DNA from: Rhodobacterales bacterium UBA3089
GTDB taxonomy: Bacteria; Pseudomonadota; Alphaproteobacteria; Rhodobacterales; Rhodobacteraceae
DNA length: 6,550 bases
Direction: 5' to 3'
Assembly (NCBI GenBank): GCA_002367255.1
Contig: DFBD01000178.1
Location: 4,152-10,701 of the forward strand
Position numbers and translations under genes: made by a program. The stretch's first letter is position 1; the number at the start of each line of letters is the position of its first letter. Below are positions 1 through 6,256 of this stretch, one piece after another. The notes below the pieces were generated by a model, which was not told where the DNA came from, searched no databases, and was given only the letters and a program-made list of their open reading frames with translations.

Positions 1-75
1 GGAGTTACGGCGGGTAATTCCTCCGAATGGGTTGATTGTTATAAAACCTCGGCACAAAGTTACGTCAAATTGTAA
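1..75 (+). other. Possible 3' tail of an unidentified upstream gene (partial)
   Basis: Frame 1 is open from the first base to a TAA at 73-75, giving 24 codons whose product ends in QSYVKL. The stop lies 10 nt before the SDR start codon and one base before its ribosome binding site, the spacing expected of adjacent genes in an operon. The fragment matches no family I recognise. Another frame (that of the SDR) is also open from base 2, so the openness could be chance; 24 codons without a stop is weak evidence. The alternative is that 1-76 is simply an untranslated leader. Confidence 0.25.
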
Positions 76-85
76 TGGAGGTCAC

Positions 86-847
86 ATGCACGATTTAGAT
101 GGAAAAGTTGCTATCATCACGGGCGCCAGCCGCGGGATCGGCGCAGCGACAGCCGTTGCCTTGGCAAATGCGGGCGCCTCTGTAGTGCTAGCGGCGCGTA
201 CGCTTGAACAAACCGAAGCGAATGCCGCCCGAATTCGGAAAGATGGAGGTAATGCCATCGCCGTTACATGTGATATTTCCAACTTTTCGGCGATGGAGGG
301 TGCTGTCGCTAAATGCATCGAAACTTACGGCAAACTGGACATTTTCGTTGGTAATGCAGGCGTGATCGACCCTATAGGTCCGCTGGCAACGTCAAATCCA
401 ACAAGCTGGACACAGGCCGTTCAGATAAATCTGATCGGAGCCTACAACGGGCTTCGGGCAGTACTGCCAATCATGCAAGCACAGCAAAGTGGAACGGTTA
501 TCAATATAAGTTCGGGTGCAGCGCATTCCCCGATGGAAGGATGGAGCCATTATTGCGCGGCCAAGGCAGCAACAGCTATGCTGCTAAACAACGCGCAATT
601 AGAGCATGCAAACGATCATATCCGGTTCTTGGGCTTTCGCCCCGGAACGGTCGCGACCTATATGCAATCGGCGATCAAAGCGTCTGGCATTAACCCGGTT
701 AGCCAGATGGACCCATCTGACCATTACAAACCGGAGTGGCCAGCACAAGCAATTGCATGGATGTGTACACCGGATGCCGATGAATTCCTTGGCCAGGAAT
801 TGTACATGGGTGACGAGGAGCTTCAGCGGCGCGCCGGATTGATTTAG
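86..847 (+). CDS. Short-chain dehydrogenase/reductase (classical SDR), substrate unknown
   Basis: This is a predicted cytosolic NAD(P)(H)-dependent oxidoreductase of 253 aa, the usual classical SDR length. The Rossmann cofactor motif TGASRGIG is at residues 12-19. Arg16 together with Arg38 at the end of the second strand favours NADP(H) over NAD(H), because that site has a basic rather than an acidic residue. Asp63 sits at the adenine-contact position, and NAG is at 90-92. The catalytic set is complete: Asn115, Ser143, Tyr156 and Lys160 (YxxxK). A PG motif follows the active site. The stretch around 142-160 (SSGAAHSPMEGWSHYCAAK) recalls sepiapterin-reductase-like or benzil-reductase-like SDRs, but the substrate cannot be read from the sequence. 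I chose ATG 86 because GGAGG at 77-81 precedes it by 4 nt and TGASRGIG then sits at the normal distance from the N-terminus. An in-frame TTG at 32 would add 18 residues of unstructured sequence. The gene converges on the channel gene and overlaps it by 4 nt. Confidence 0.92.
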   Translation: MHDLDGKVAIITGASRGIGAATAVALANAGASVVLAARTLEQTEANAARIRKDGGNAIAVTCDISNFSAMEGAVAKCIETYGKLDIFVGNAGVIDPIGPLATSNPTSWTQAVQINLIGAYNGLRAVLPIMQAQQSGTVINISSGAAHSPMEGWSHYCAAKAATAMLLNNAQLEHANDHIRFLGFRPGTVATYMQSAIKASGINPVSQMDPSDHYKPEWPAQAIAWMCTPDADEFLGQELYMGDEELQRRAGLI

Positions 848-1632
848 TTCGACATCTGAATTTGAGTGACCGTCGGATATGGAATATCAATTCCGCCTTT
901 GTCGAAAGCATCTTTGACTGCGCGCGTCATATCACATTTGAAGTTCCAGTGATCGCTGCGATCACACCAAACCCGTACCGTGAAATCGACCGAGCTGTCG
1001 CCAAGGTTGGTAACCTTGACAAAGGGTGCTGGCTCCAAATGAGAGCGCTCGTCCGCCTCGATCAATTTGTGTAAAATTTTCTCGGCTTTCTTCAGATCAG
1101 AATCGTAAGAAACTCCGAAAACCCATTCTGCACGACGCGTGTCATAAATTGAGTAATTCGTAATTGACGAGGCCCAAATATCCCCGTTCGGGATCGTAAC
1201 CTGCACATTGTCTGGCGTGACAAGCTCAACTGTAAATAGACGAATCGACTTTACAGTACCCGATTCGCCTGCCGCCGTAATGTAATCGCCAACTTTGAAT
1301 GGTCGAAACGCCAGCAGCATAACACCAGCGGCAAGGTTGGAGAGCGTGCCTTGCAACGCCAAGCCGATAGCCAAACCAGCCGCGCCAACCAGTGCCACTA
1401 ACGAAGTTGTCTGCACCCCGAAACGGGCAAGAACAAAAATGGCGGCGAATATCAGTATGGTATACCGCACGATGCTGGCTAGAAACCCAAACAGAGTCTC
1501 GTCCAACTCGGCGTATTGTTTGCCCAATGCACGCAATTGGTTTCCGATAAAGCTTGATAACCAAACTGCGGCAACCAGTATTGCTGCAGCAATAAACACG
1601 TTAACCAATATCTCTGTGAACCATTCCATCAT
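844..1632 (-). CDS. Small-conductance mechanosensitive channel, MscS family
   Basis: An inner-membrane channel that opens under membrane tension to release solutes during hypo-osmotic shock. The protein is 262 aa, close to E. coli MscS (286 aa) and without the long N-terminal extensions of MscK-type proteins. Three hydrophobic segments are visible: about 7-29, 51-71 and 76-107. The third carries the Gly/Ala-rich pore helix typical of the family (LVGAAGLAIGLALQG), followed by the conserved linker AFRPFKVGD at about 108-116 that leads into the beta domain. IPNG at 147-150 is another family hallmark. The C-terminal alpha/beta vestibule domain runs to the end. Two ATGs are possible, at 1632 and 1629. 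AAAGGA at 1637-1642 lies 4 nt from the first and 7 nt from the second, so the start may be one codon shorter. The gene begins 8 nt after the aroC stop and is probably in the same transcript. No residue indicates ion selectivity or a regulatory ligand. Confidence 0.93.
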   Translation of the reverse strand: MMEWFTEILVNVFIAAAILVAAVWLSSFIGNQLRALGKQYAELDETLFGFLASIVRYTILIFAAIFVLARFGVQTTSLVALVGAAGLAIGLALQGTLSNLAAGVMLLAFRPFKVGDYITAAGESGTVKSIRLFTVELVTPDNVQVTIPNGDIWASSITNYSIYDTRRAEWVFGVSYDSDLKKAEKILHKLIEADERSHLEPAPFVKVTNLGDSSVDFTVRVWCDRSDHWNFKCDMTRAVKDAFDKGGIDIPYPTVTQIQMSN

Positions 1633-1636
1633 ATTA

Positions 1637-1642
1637 TCCTTT
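1637..1642 (-). promoter_or_regulatory. Ribosome binding site of the channel gene, overlapping the aroC stop
   Basis: Read on the minus strand the junction is TAAAGGATAATATG. The aroC stop TAA (1643-1641) shares two bases with the AAAGGA motif that serves the channel gene. Ribosomes terminating on aroC would therefore sit over the next gene's binding site, which favours coupled translation or reinitiation and supports cotranscription. The motif is moderately good rather than perfect. Confidence 0.6.
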
Positions 1643-2741
1643 AACCAATGTGTCCCTGATTTTCACCGATCTGCCCGCGATGTAGCAGAACGTGATCTAG
1701 CAGCACACAGGCCATCATCGCTTCGCCAACCGGAACCGCACGAATACCCACGCAGGGGTCATGTCGGCCTTTGGTAATAATCTCGGTGTTTTCACCCGAT
1801 GTTGTAATCGTATTTCGCGGTGTCAAAATTGACGAAGTGGGTTTTACTGCGAAACGACAAATCACTTCTTGCCCTGTCGAAATGCCGCCTAAAATTCCAC
1901 CCGCGTGGTTGCTGGAAAACTCGGGACCGTCGGGGCCCATAGTAATTTCGTCCGCATTTTCCTCGCCGGTCAGCGTCGCTGCATCCATGCCTGCACCAAT
2001 TTCAACGGCCTTCACTGCGTTGATCGACATCATCGCGGTTGCGATATCCGTATCCAGTTTGGCATAAACCGGTGCGCCAAGGCCTGCGGGTAGCCCCGAG
2101 GCGGCCACCTCGATCACGGCACCAACAGAGCTGCCGGTTTTACGCAATCCTGACAGATACTCGTCCCACTTTGCGGCCATCACGGCGTCTGGCGTCCAGA
2201 AGGGGTTTGCCTCAACCTCAGCCATATCAAACCGGTCACGACTAATCTTGTGCGGGCCCATTTGAACCATATATCCGGTAATTTTCAGGTCTGGCAGAAG
2301 CGATTTCAGAACCTCTCGCGCCACACCGCCAGCGGCAACTCGTGCCGCAGTTTCACGTGCGCTGGAACGACCGCCACCGCGATAATCACGGTTTCCATAT
2401 TTCTGGAAATAGGTGATATCCGCATGACCTGGCCGAAATTTCTCGTGGATATCGCCATAATCCTTCGAGCGTTGATCTGTGTTACGAATCATCAACTGAA
2501 TGGGCGTACCCGTCGTTTTGCCTTCAAATACACCGGATAAAATCTCAACCTGATCGGCTTCTTGCCGTTGTGTTGTGAATTTATTTTGCCCCGGTTTACG
2601 CTTATCCAGCCAATGCTGAATCATATCAGCCGTCAACGGAACATTCGGCGGACAGCCGTCAACCACTGCACCCAATGCCGGCCCGTGGCTTTCGCCCCAA
2701 GTGGTTACACGAAATAGATGGCCGAATGAATTCATAGACAT
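1641..2741 (-). CDS. aroC: Chorismate synthase
   Basis: Catalyses the last step of the shikimate pathway in the cytosol, converting 5-enolpyruvylshikimate-3-phosphate to chorismate with reduced FMN. Chorismate feeds aromatic amino acids, folate and ubiquinone. The 366-aa length is normal for the bacterial enzyme. All three family signatures are present: GESHGPALG at 16-24 with the conserved active-site His19; RPGHAD at 103-108 with the GGGRSSARE block at 122-130; and GRHDPC at 325-330. [11 protein letters not shown] (276-286) is another strongly conserved FMN/substrate loop. It appears intact and monofunctional, with no fused flavin reductase, so an external source of reduced FMN is expected. 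The ATG at 2741 is preferred because AAAGGAG (2750-2756) lies 8 nt upstream. An in-frame ATG two codons later is possible but is 14 nt from that motif. The gene is transcribed divergently from the thiamine uptake operon and followed after 8 nt by the channel gene. Confidence 0.98.
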   Translation of the reverse strand: MSMNSFGHLFRVTTWGESHGPALGAVVDGCPPNVPLTADMIQHWLDKRKPGQNKFTTQRQEADQVEILSGVFEGKTTGTPIQLMIRNTDQRSKDYGDIHEKFRPGHADITYFQKYGNRDYRGGGRSSARETAARVAAGGVAREVLKSLLPDLKITGYMVQMGPHKISRDRFDMAEVEANPFWTPDAVMAAKWDEYLSGLRKTGSSVGAVIEVAASGLPAGLGAPVYAKLDTDIATAMMSINAVKAVEIGAGMDAATLTGEENADEITMGPDGPEFSSNHAGGILGGISTGQEVICRFAVKPTSSILTPRNTITTSGENTEIITKGRHDPCVGIRAVPVGEAMMACVLLDHVLLHRGQIGENQGHIG

Positions 2742-2837
2742 GGCGTCAACTCCTTTACAAGTTCAATACCGCAAGCCTTACCGCGTAAAAAGCCCCTTTT
2801 CACCATACCTCTTGCAATTTCTGCCGTTCTGGCTAGT
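2742..2837. promoter_or_regulatory. Divergent upstream region for aroC and the thiamine operon
   Basis: This stretch of 96 nt lies between the aroC start codon and the 5' edge of the TPP aptamer, and must hold at least part of the promoters for both directions. The aroC ribosome binding site AAAGGAG occupies 2750-2756 on the minus strand. I see no convincing sigma-70 hexamer pair in either direction. Small symmetries are present, TTAC-CGC-GTAA at 2778-2788 and an AAAAG/CTTTT repeat around 2787-2800, but they are too short to call an operator. The region is assigned from gene orientation, not from motifs. Confidence 0.5.
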
Positions 2838-2933
2838 GTCGGCACTGCCTCGGGGGGCCAGAAATGGCTGAGACGCGATAATGCGGACCCGTTGAACCTG
2901 AACCGGATCATGCCGGCGTAGGGAAGGTGCGAC
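2838..2933 (+). ncRNA. TPP riboswitch aptamer (THI box)
   Basis: A cis-acting RNA in the leader of thiB that binds thiamine pyrophosphate. The family's conserved elements are present: CTGAGA at 2868-2873, the pyrimidine-sensing T-loop, and the 3' block ending GCGTAGGGA at 2916-2924. Every helix can be drawn. P1 pairs GCACT 2842-2846 with GGTGC 2926-2930, extendable by GTC 2838-2840 with GAC 2931-2933 around a bulged G. P2 is CGGG 2851-2854 with CCCG 2888-2891. P3 is GCCA 2857-2860 with TGGC 2865-2868, closed by a GAAA loop. A short extra stem is CGC 2874-2876 with GCG 2883-2885. P4 is CCT 2897-2899 with AGG 2920-2922. P5 is CCGG 2903-2906 with CCGG 2913-2916. The position directly upstream of a thiamine importer confirms the ligand class. 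Outer boundaries are approximate. Confidence 0.96.
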
Positions 2934-2980
2934 GGGCGACCGTCCCTCCGACCTTTGCGCCGCAGTAAATGGAGGACCAT
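2934..2980 (+). promoter_or_regulatory. Riboswitch expression platform masking the thiB ribosome binding site
   Basis: The thiB binding site GGAGGAC (2971-2977) can pair with GTCCCTCC (2942-2949) through 7 bp with one bulged C, hiding it. The same C-rich strand has two competing partners. CGTAGGGA of the aptamer core (2917-2924) can pair with TCCCTCCG (2943-2950) at 7 of 8 positions. GACGG (2931-2935) can form a GCGA-capped hairpin with CCGTC (2940-2944). Both competitors use bases that the ligand-bound aptamer needs in P4 or the extended P1. The inferred logic is that TPP binding frees the C-rich strand to mask the binding site and shut off translation. No U-rich terminator is seen, which favours translational over transcriptional control. 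The pairings are seen in the sequence; the switching is inferred. Confidence 0.7.
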
Positions 2981-3970
2981 ATGAAACGATCCCTTCTCGC
3001 TGCGGCCCTTGTCACCTTTGGTGGTGCAACTTGGGCTGAAACTCCGACCTTAACGGTCTATACTTACGACAGCTTTGTGTCCGACTGGGGGCCTGGCCCT
3101 GCGGTTGAGGCTGCATTCGAGGAAACCTGTGGATGCGATTTGGTGTTCGTCGGCGCTGGTGATGGCGCAGCACTGCTGGCGCGATTGAAACTGGAAGGTG
3201 CGCGAACCAAAGCAGATGTTGTTTTGGGGCTGGATACCAGCCTTATCGCAAACGCCAAAGCGACCGAAATGTTTGCACCACACAACGGAATTCCTGCTGG
3301 GTTGGATTTACCTATCGAGTGGTCGGATGACGTATTCCTGCCCTACGATTGGGGATATTTCGCGTTTGTGTACGATAAAACTCTGTTACCCAACCCGCCC
3401 GCTAGCTTCACCGCGCTTCTGGATAGTGATGTCAGCATTATTATTCAAGACCCGCGCAGCTCTACTCCGGGTCTTGGTTTGTTGCTGTGGGTTAAAGAAG
3501 TTTATGGTGACGACGCCGCCAAGGCTTGGGAAACTCTGTCGCCGCGCATAATCACCGTAACCAAAGGCTGGTCTGAAGCTTACGGTATGTTCCTTGAAAA
3601 TGAGGCCGACATGGTATTGAGTTATACGACCTCACCAGCCTATCATTTGATTGCCGAAGAAGACGACACCAAAGCCGCCGCAATTTTCGATGAGGGGCAC
3701 TACATGCAAATTGAAGTCGCCGCTAAAGTTGCCGGATCGAAACAAGAGCAGCTCGCTGATGCGTTCTTTGATTTCATGATGTCGGACACGTTCCAGTCCA
3801 TCATCCCGACAACAAACTGGATGTACCCGGCAATACTGCCTTCGGATGGCTTACCTGAAGGGTTCATCGCAGAAAGCACACCGCAGAAAGCCTTGCTGAT
3901 CGCCATTGATGATGTCGAGGCCATACGTGAAGAGGCACTAGCTGAATGGTTATCCGCCCTCAGTCAATGA
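2981..3970 (+). CDS. thiB: Thiamine/TPP periplasmic binding protein
   Basis: The substrate-binding subunit of the ThiBPQ importer (TbpA in E. coli), which captures thiamine and its phosphates in the periplasm and delivers them to ThiP. The mature protein begins with a stretch very similar to E. coli TbpA: LTVYTYDSF at about 24-32, then DWGPGP (35-40), and a CxC pair (Cys50, Cys52) matching the DCNCEL region of TbpA. KADVVLGLD further on is also shared. The N-terminus is a Sec signal peptide: KR at 2-3, a hydrophobic core, and a likely cleavage after TWA at residue 19. With ATG 2981 the protein is 329 aa, almost the TbpA length. An in-frame ATG at 2969 would add MEDH, but it lies inside the ribosome binding site GGAGGA (2971-2976), which is 4 nt from ATG 2981, so 2981 is clearly the start. 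It is the first gene of the riboswitch-controlled operon, and its stop overlaps the thiP start. Confidence 0.96.
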   Translation: MKRSLLAAALVTFGGATWAETPTLTVYTYDSFVSDWGPGPAVEAAFEETCGCDLVFVGAGDGAALLARLKLEGARTKADVVLGLDTSLIANAKATEMFAPHNGIPAGLDLPIEWSDDVFLPYDWGYFAFVYDKTLLPNPPASFTALLDSDVSIIIQDPRSSTPGLGLLLWVKEVYGDDAAKAWETLSPRIITVTKGWSEAYGMFLENEADMVLSYTTSPAYHLIAEEDDTKAAAIFDEGHYMQIEVAAKVAGSKQEQLADAFFDFMMSDTFQSIIPTTNWMYPAILPSDGLPEGFIAESTPQKALLIAIDDVEAIREEALAEWLSALSQ

Positions 3971-5529
3971 ACCCAGTGGCCCGTTGGTCAGGTCTGGCAG
4001 CGCTACTTTTTGTAGTGCTGCTGGTGGCTGGCCCGTTAGTGGCACTATGGTTAAGGGCCAGTACGCCGAGCATATTAACCAGTTCTGATTGGGCCGCCGT
4101 ACGGTTTACGCTTTTTCAAGCCACTCTTTCTGCCAGTCTCAGTGTTGTATTGGCGATCCCCGTTGCCCGCGCCTTGGCGCGCAGATCATTCCACGGGCGG
4201 TCGATATTGGTCACGCTACTGGGCGCGCCGTTTTTACTGCCGGTAATCGTCGCCATTTTCGGTTTGTTGGCAATATGGGGGCGGTCGGGATTTGTATCGC
4301 AGATCCTACTATCCATCGGTGCCGAGCGATTGAACATCTATGGCCTTTCCGGGGTGTTGCTAGCGCATGTTTTTTTCAACCTACCGCTGGTTACACGTCT
4401 TATCCTGCAAGGCTGGACCCGCATTCCAGTCGAGCATTTTCGACTAAGCGCACAACTAGGAATGTCGCCCAAGGACCTATTCCTTCGGTTGGAATTGCCG
4501 ATGCTGCGCAGCATTTTGCCCGGCGCATTCCTTTTGGTTTTCCTGCTTTGCGTGACCAGTTTTGCAGTCGCGCTAACTCTTGGCGGCGGACCAAAAGCAA
4601 CAACAGTAGAGTTGGCAATCTATCAGGCCTTACGCTTTGAATTCGACTTGGGGAAGGCCGCCTATCTTGCCCTAATTCAATTCGTGATCTGCACGATCAT
4701 TGCCGTCTGGTCTCTTCGTATAGCTGTACCCGTTGCGTTTGGCGGCGGATTATCGGGTGTTGTGCAGCGATGGGATGTCTCGTCAAAACTGCTGTTGTGG
4801 CAAGATTCTGCGGTTCTGCTTGCCGTGGCAGGCTTCCTCGGGGCGCCGCTAATTGCCGTCCTGGGCCGAGGTCTGCCAGCGTTATCAAACTTGCCAGCCT
4901 CCATATGGACCGCGATCCTTAACAGTCTAACCGTTGCATTGTTTTCCGCAGCCCTTTCTGTATTGCTCGCCTTGGCTTTAGCTGGGTTTATAGATGGCCT
5001 GAAAAGCCGCCGCCCCAAGGTTTCTTTCGTGGTCGAGGGGGTAGGGCTGTTAACATTAGCCGCCTCCCCATTCGTTTTGGGCACGGGGTTGTTCATCATA
5101 ATTCACCCGATTGCCGACCCGTTTGCCCTTGCGCTGCCTATCACCGCGCTGGTTAACGCAGCAATCAGCCTTCCGCTAGCTTTGCGCGCTTTGCTGCCTG
5201 CGCTGCAACACAATCGCCTAGCCTATGGGCAACTTAGCGATAGTCTTGATATGCAGGGCTGGAGCCGTTTTCGCCTTACAACTTGGCCAACCATTCGTAA
5301 GCCTTTGGGGTTTTCGACGGGGTTGGCCGCCGCGCTTTCTATGGGTGATCTGGGTGTTATAACGCTGTTTGCTCCGCCAGATGTCGAAACGTTGCCATTA
5401 ATCATGTATCGGTTGATGGGTGCGTACCGAATGGACGAAGCCGCCAGCGTTGCGCTGATTTTGGTTGCCCTTACCCTGACACTATTCTGGCTTTTTGATC
5501 GTGGAGGTCGCCTTGGACATCAAACTTGA
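3967..5529 (+). CDS. thiP: Thiamine ABC transporter permease (fused two-domain)
   Basis: The inner-membrane permease of the thiamine/TPP importer. At 520 aa it is close to E. coli ThiP (536 aa) and contains two tandem permease domains in one chain, so a single copy forms the pathway. About a dozen hydrophobic segments are apparent. Each half has a cytoplasmic coupling (EAA) loop that docks the ATPase: about residues 156-178 (EHFRLSAQLGMSPKDLFLRL...) and about 419-441 (QLSDSLDMQGWSRFRL...). The segment LGGGPKATTVELAIYQAL is a strong ThiP hallmark. I chose ATG 3967, which forms an ATGA overlap with the thiB stop; no good ribosome binding site precedes it, so coupled translation is likely. An in-frame ATG at 3946 has a weak AGAGG (3931-3935) 10 nt upstream and would add 7 residues while overlapping thiB by 25 nt; it cannot be excluded. 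The 3' end overlaps thiQ by 17 nt. Confidence 0.95.
   Translation: MNPVARWSGLAALLFVVLLVAGPLVALWLRASTPSILTSSDWAAVRFTLFQATLSASLSVVLAIPVARALARRSFHGRSILVTLLGAPFLLPVIVAIFGLLAIWGRSGFVSQILLSIGAERLNIYGLSGVLLAHVFFNLPLVTRLILQGWTRIPVEHFRLSAQLGMSPKDLFLRLELPMLRSILPGAFLLVFLLCVTSFAVALTLGGGPKATTVELAIYQALRFEFDLGKAAYLALIQFVICTIIAVWSLRIAVPVAFGGGLSGVVQRWDVSSKLLLWQDSAVLLAVAGFLGAPLIAVLGRGLPALSNLPASIWTAILNSLTVALFSAALSVLLALALAGFIDGLKSRRPKVSFVVEGVGLLTLAASPFVLGTGLFIIIHPIADPFALALPITALVNAAISLPLALRALLPALQHNRLAYGQLSDSLDMQGWSRFRLTTWPTIRKPLGFSTGLAAALSMGDLGVITLFAPPDVETLPLIMYRLMGAYRMDEAASVALILVALTLTLFWLFDRGGRLGHQT
5503..5507 (+). promoter_or_regulatory. Ribosome binding site that fixes the thiQ start (TTG 5513)
   Basis: GGAGG lies inside the last codons of thiP, 5 nt before an in-frame TTG at 5513. 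This is the best start signal near the thiQ N-terminus. The longer reading from TTG 5495 would place the motif inside the coding sequence and adds residues not expected in the family. Confidence 0.7.
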
Positions 5530-6208
5530 AAAGTTACTAATCAAGCAAACCGATTTTTCGCTGCGTGCGGATTTAACGATTAAAGACGGTACTACCGCCA
5601 TCATCGGCCCCTCCGGTGGGGGTAAGTCCACATTGTTATTGGCTATTGCGGGTTTCGTAGCCCCGTCAAAGGGAAGCATTTCGATTGGCGGCGACGTTGT
5701 TACCGATACGCCGCCCGCCCAGCGCCCTGTGACACTGCTATTTCAGGAAAATAACCTGTTCCCGCATTTAACCGTGTTTCAAAATACGGGGTTAGGGGTG
5801 CGGCCTGATCTTAAGTTATCCAAAACCCAAATTGATCAGGTCGAAGATGCTTTGAACAAAGTCGGGCTTGCTGATATGGGGTCCCGTCACCCGTCAGAGT
5901 TATCCGGCGGCCAGCGTCAACGCGTTGCCTTGGCGCGCGCACTGTTGCGGGATCGCCCTATATTAATGTTGGATGAACCGTTTGCGGCCCTTGGCCCAGC
6001 ATTGCGCCATGAAATGCTGGACCTTGTGGCGCGTATTCGACAAGAGCAGGATTCGACGCTACTGCTGGTGACACATAATCCCGAAGATGCCCTGAGGATT
6101 GCGGAAAATACAATATTGGTGGCCGATGGCACTGCAATGACACCACAGCCAACTGCCGCGTTGCTTAACAATCCACCGCCCGCGCTGGCAGCGTATTTGG
6201 GCAAATAA
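5513..6208 (+). CDS. thiQ: Thiamine ABC transporter ATPase
   Basis: The ATP-hydrolysing subunit that powers ThiP, bound to the cytoplasmic face of the membrane as a dimer. From TTG 5513 it is 231 aa, matching the short ThiQ type (E. coli 232 aa) without the extra C-terminal regulatory domain of MalK-like ATPases. Motifs in order: Walker A GPSGGGKST at 32-40, Q-loop Gln78 in FQENNLFPHLT, ABC signature LSGGQRQR at 130-137, Walker B ILMLDEP at 150-156 with catalytic Glu155, and the switch His187. The D-loop reads AALGPALR at 158-165, with Gly161 where ABC ATPases usually have Asp (SALDP). The rest of the active site is intact, so I infer a working enzyme. The start is a non-ATG codon, chosen for GGAGG at 5503-5507; no ATG is available near the N-terminus. 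It is the last gene of the operon and is followed at once by a terminator. Confidence 0.95.
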   Translation: MDIKLEKLLIKQTDFSLRADLTIKDGTTAIIGPSGGGKSTLLLAIAGFVAPSKGSISIGGDVVTDTPPAQRPVTLLFQENNLFPHLTVFQNTGLGVRPDLKLSKTQIDQVEDALNKVGLADMGSRHPSELSGGQRQRVALARALLRDRPILMLDEPFAALGPALRHEMLDLVARIRQEQDSTLLLVTHNPEDALRIAENTILVADGTAMTPQPTAALLNNPPPALAAYLGK

Positions 6209-6235
6209 AAAGGGCGGGAATTGATCCCGCCCTTT
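6209..6235. terminator. Bidirectional intrinsic terminator between thiQ and petC
   Basis: A perfect 11-bp inverted repeat, AAAGGGCGGGA (6209-6219) and TCCCGCCCTTT (6225-6235), flanks a 5-nt loop. It begins on the base after the thiQ stop. On the minus strand the stem is followed by TTTTTATTT (partly stem), a good U-tract for terminating petC. On the plus strand the T run is only the TTT of the stem followed by CAAAT, so termination of thiBPQ may be weaker. It is the only apparent signal in the 48 nt between the two convergent genes. Confidence 0.88.
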
Positions 6236-6256
6236 CAAATTCATTTACCAAAGCAA

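Noticed and set aside
827..836. 10-bp palindrome CGGCGCGCCG near the end of the SDR gene
   Set aside because: Considered as a terminator for the convergent pair, but it has no room for a loop and no T run, and it codes for normal SDR residues.
949..965. 7-bp inverted repeat GTGATCG-CTG-CGATCAC
   Set aside because: It lies inside the channel gene, encodes ordinary residues there, and has no U-tract, so it is not a supported terminator or operator.
1295..1777. 160-codon plus-strand open frame across the channel and aroC genes
   Set aside because: It is antisense to two intact genes and crosses their junction; no ribosome binding site or family resemblance was seen.
2812..2839. TTGCAA (2812-2817) and TAGTGT (2834-2839), 16 nt apart, as a promoter for thiB
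   Set aside because: The hexamers match the sigma-70 consensus at only 4/6 and 3/6, and transcription would start inside the P1 strand of the aptamer, destroying it.
2732..2980. 82-codon minus-strand open frame covering the aroC-thiB gap
   Set aside because: It runs antisense through the riboswitch, overlaps the aroC start, and its Arg/Leu-rich product has no family features.
4677..5099. 140-codon minus-strand open frame inside thiP
   Set aside because: It is antisense to an intact, well-recognised permease, and its Asn/Thr/Arg-rich composition is typical of a frame shadow.
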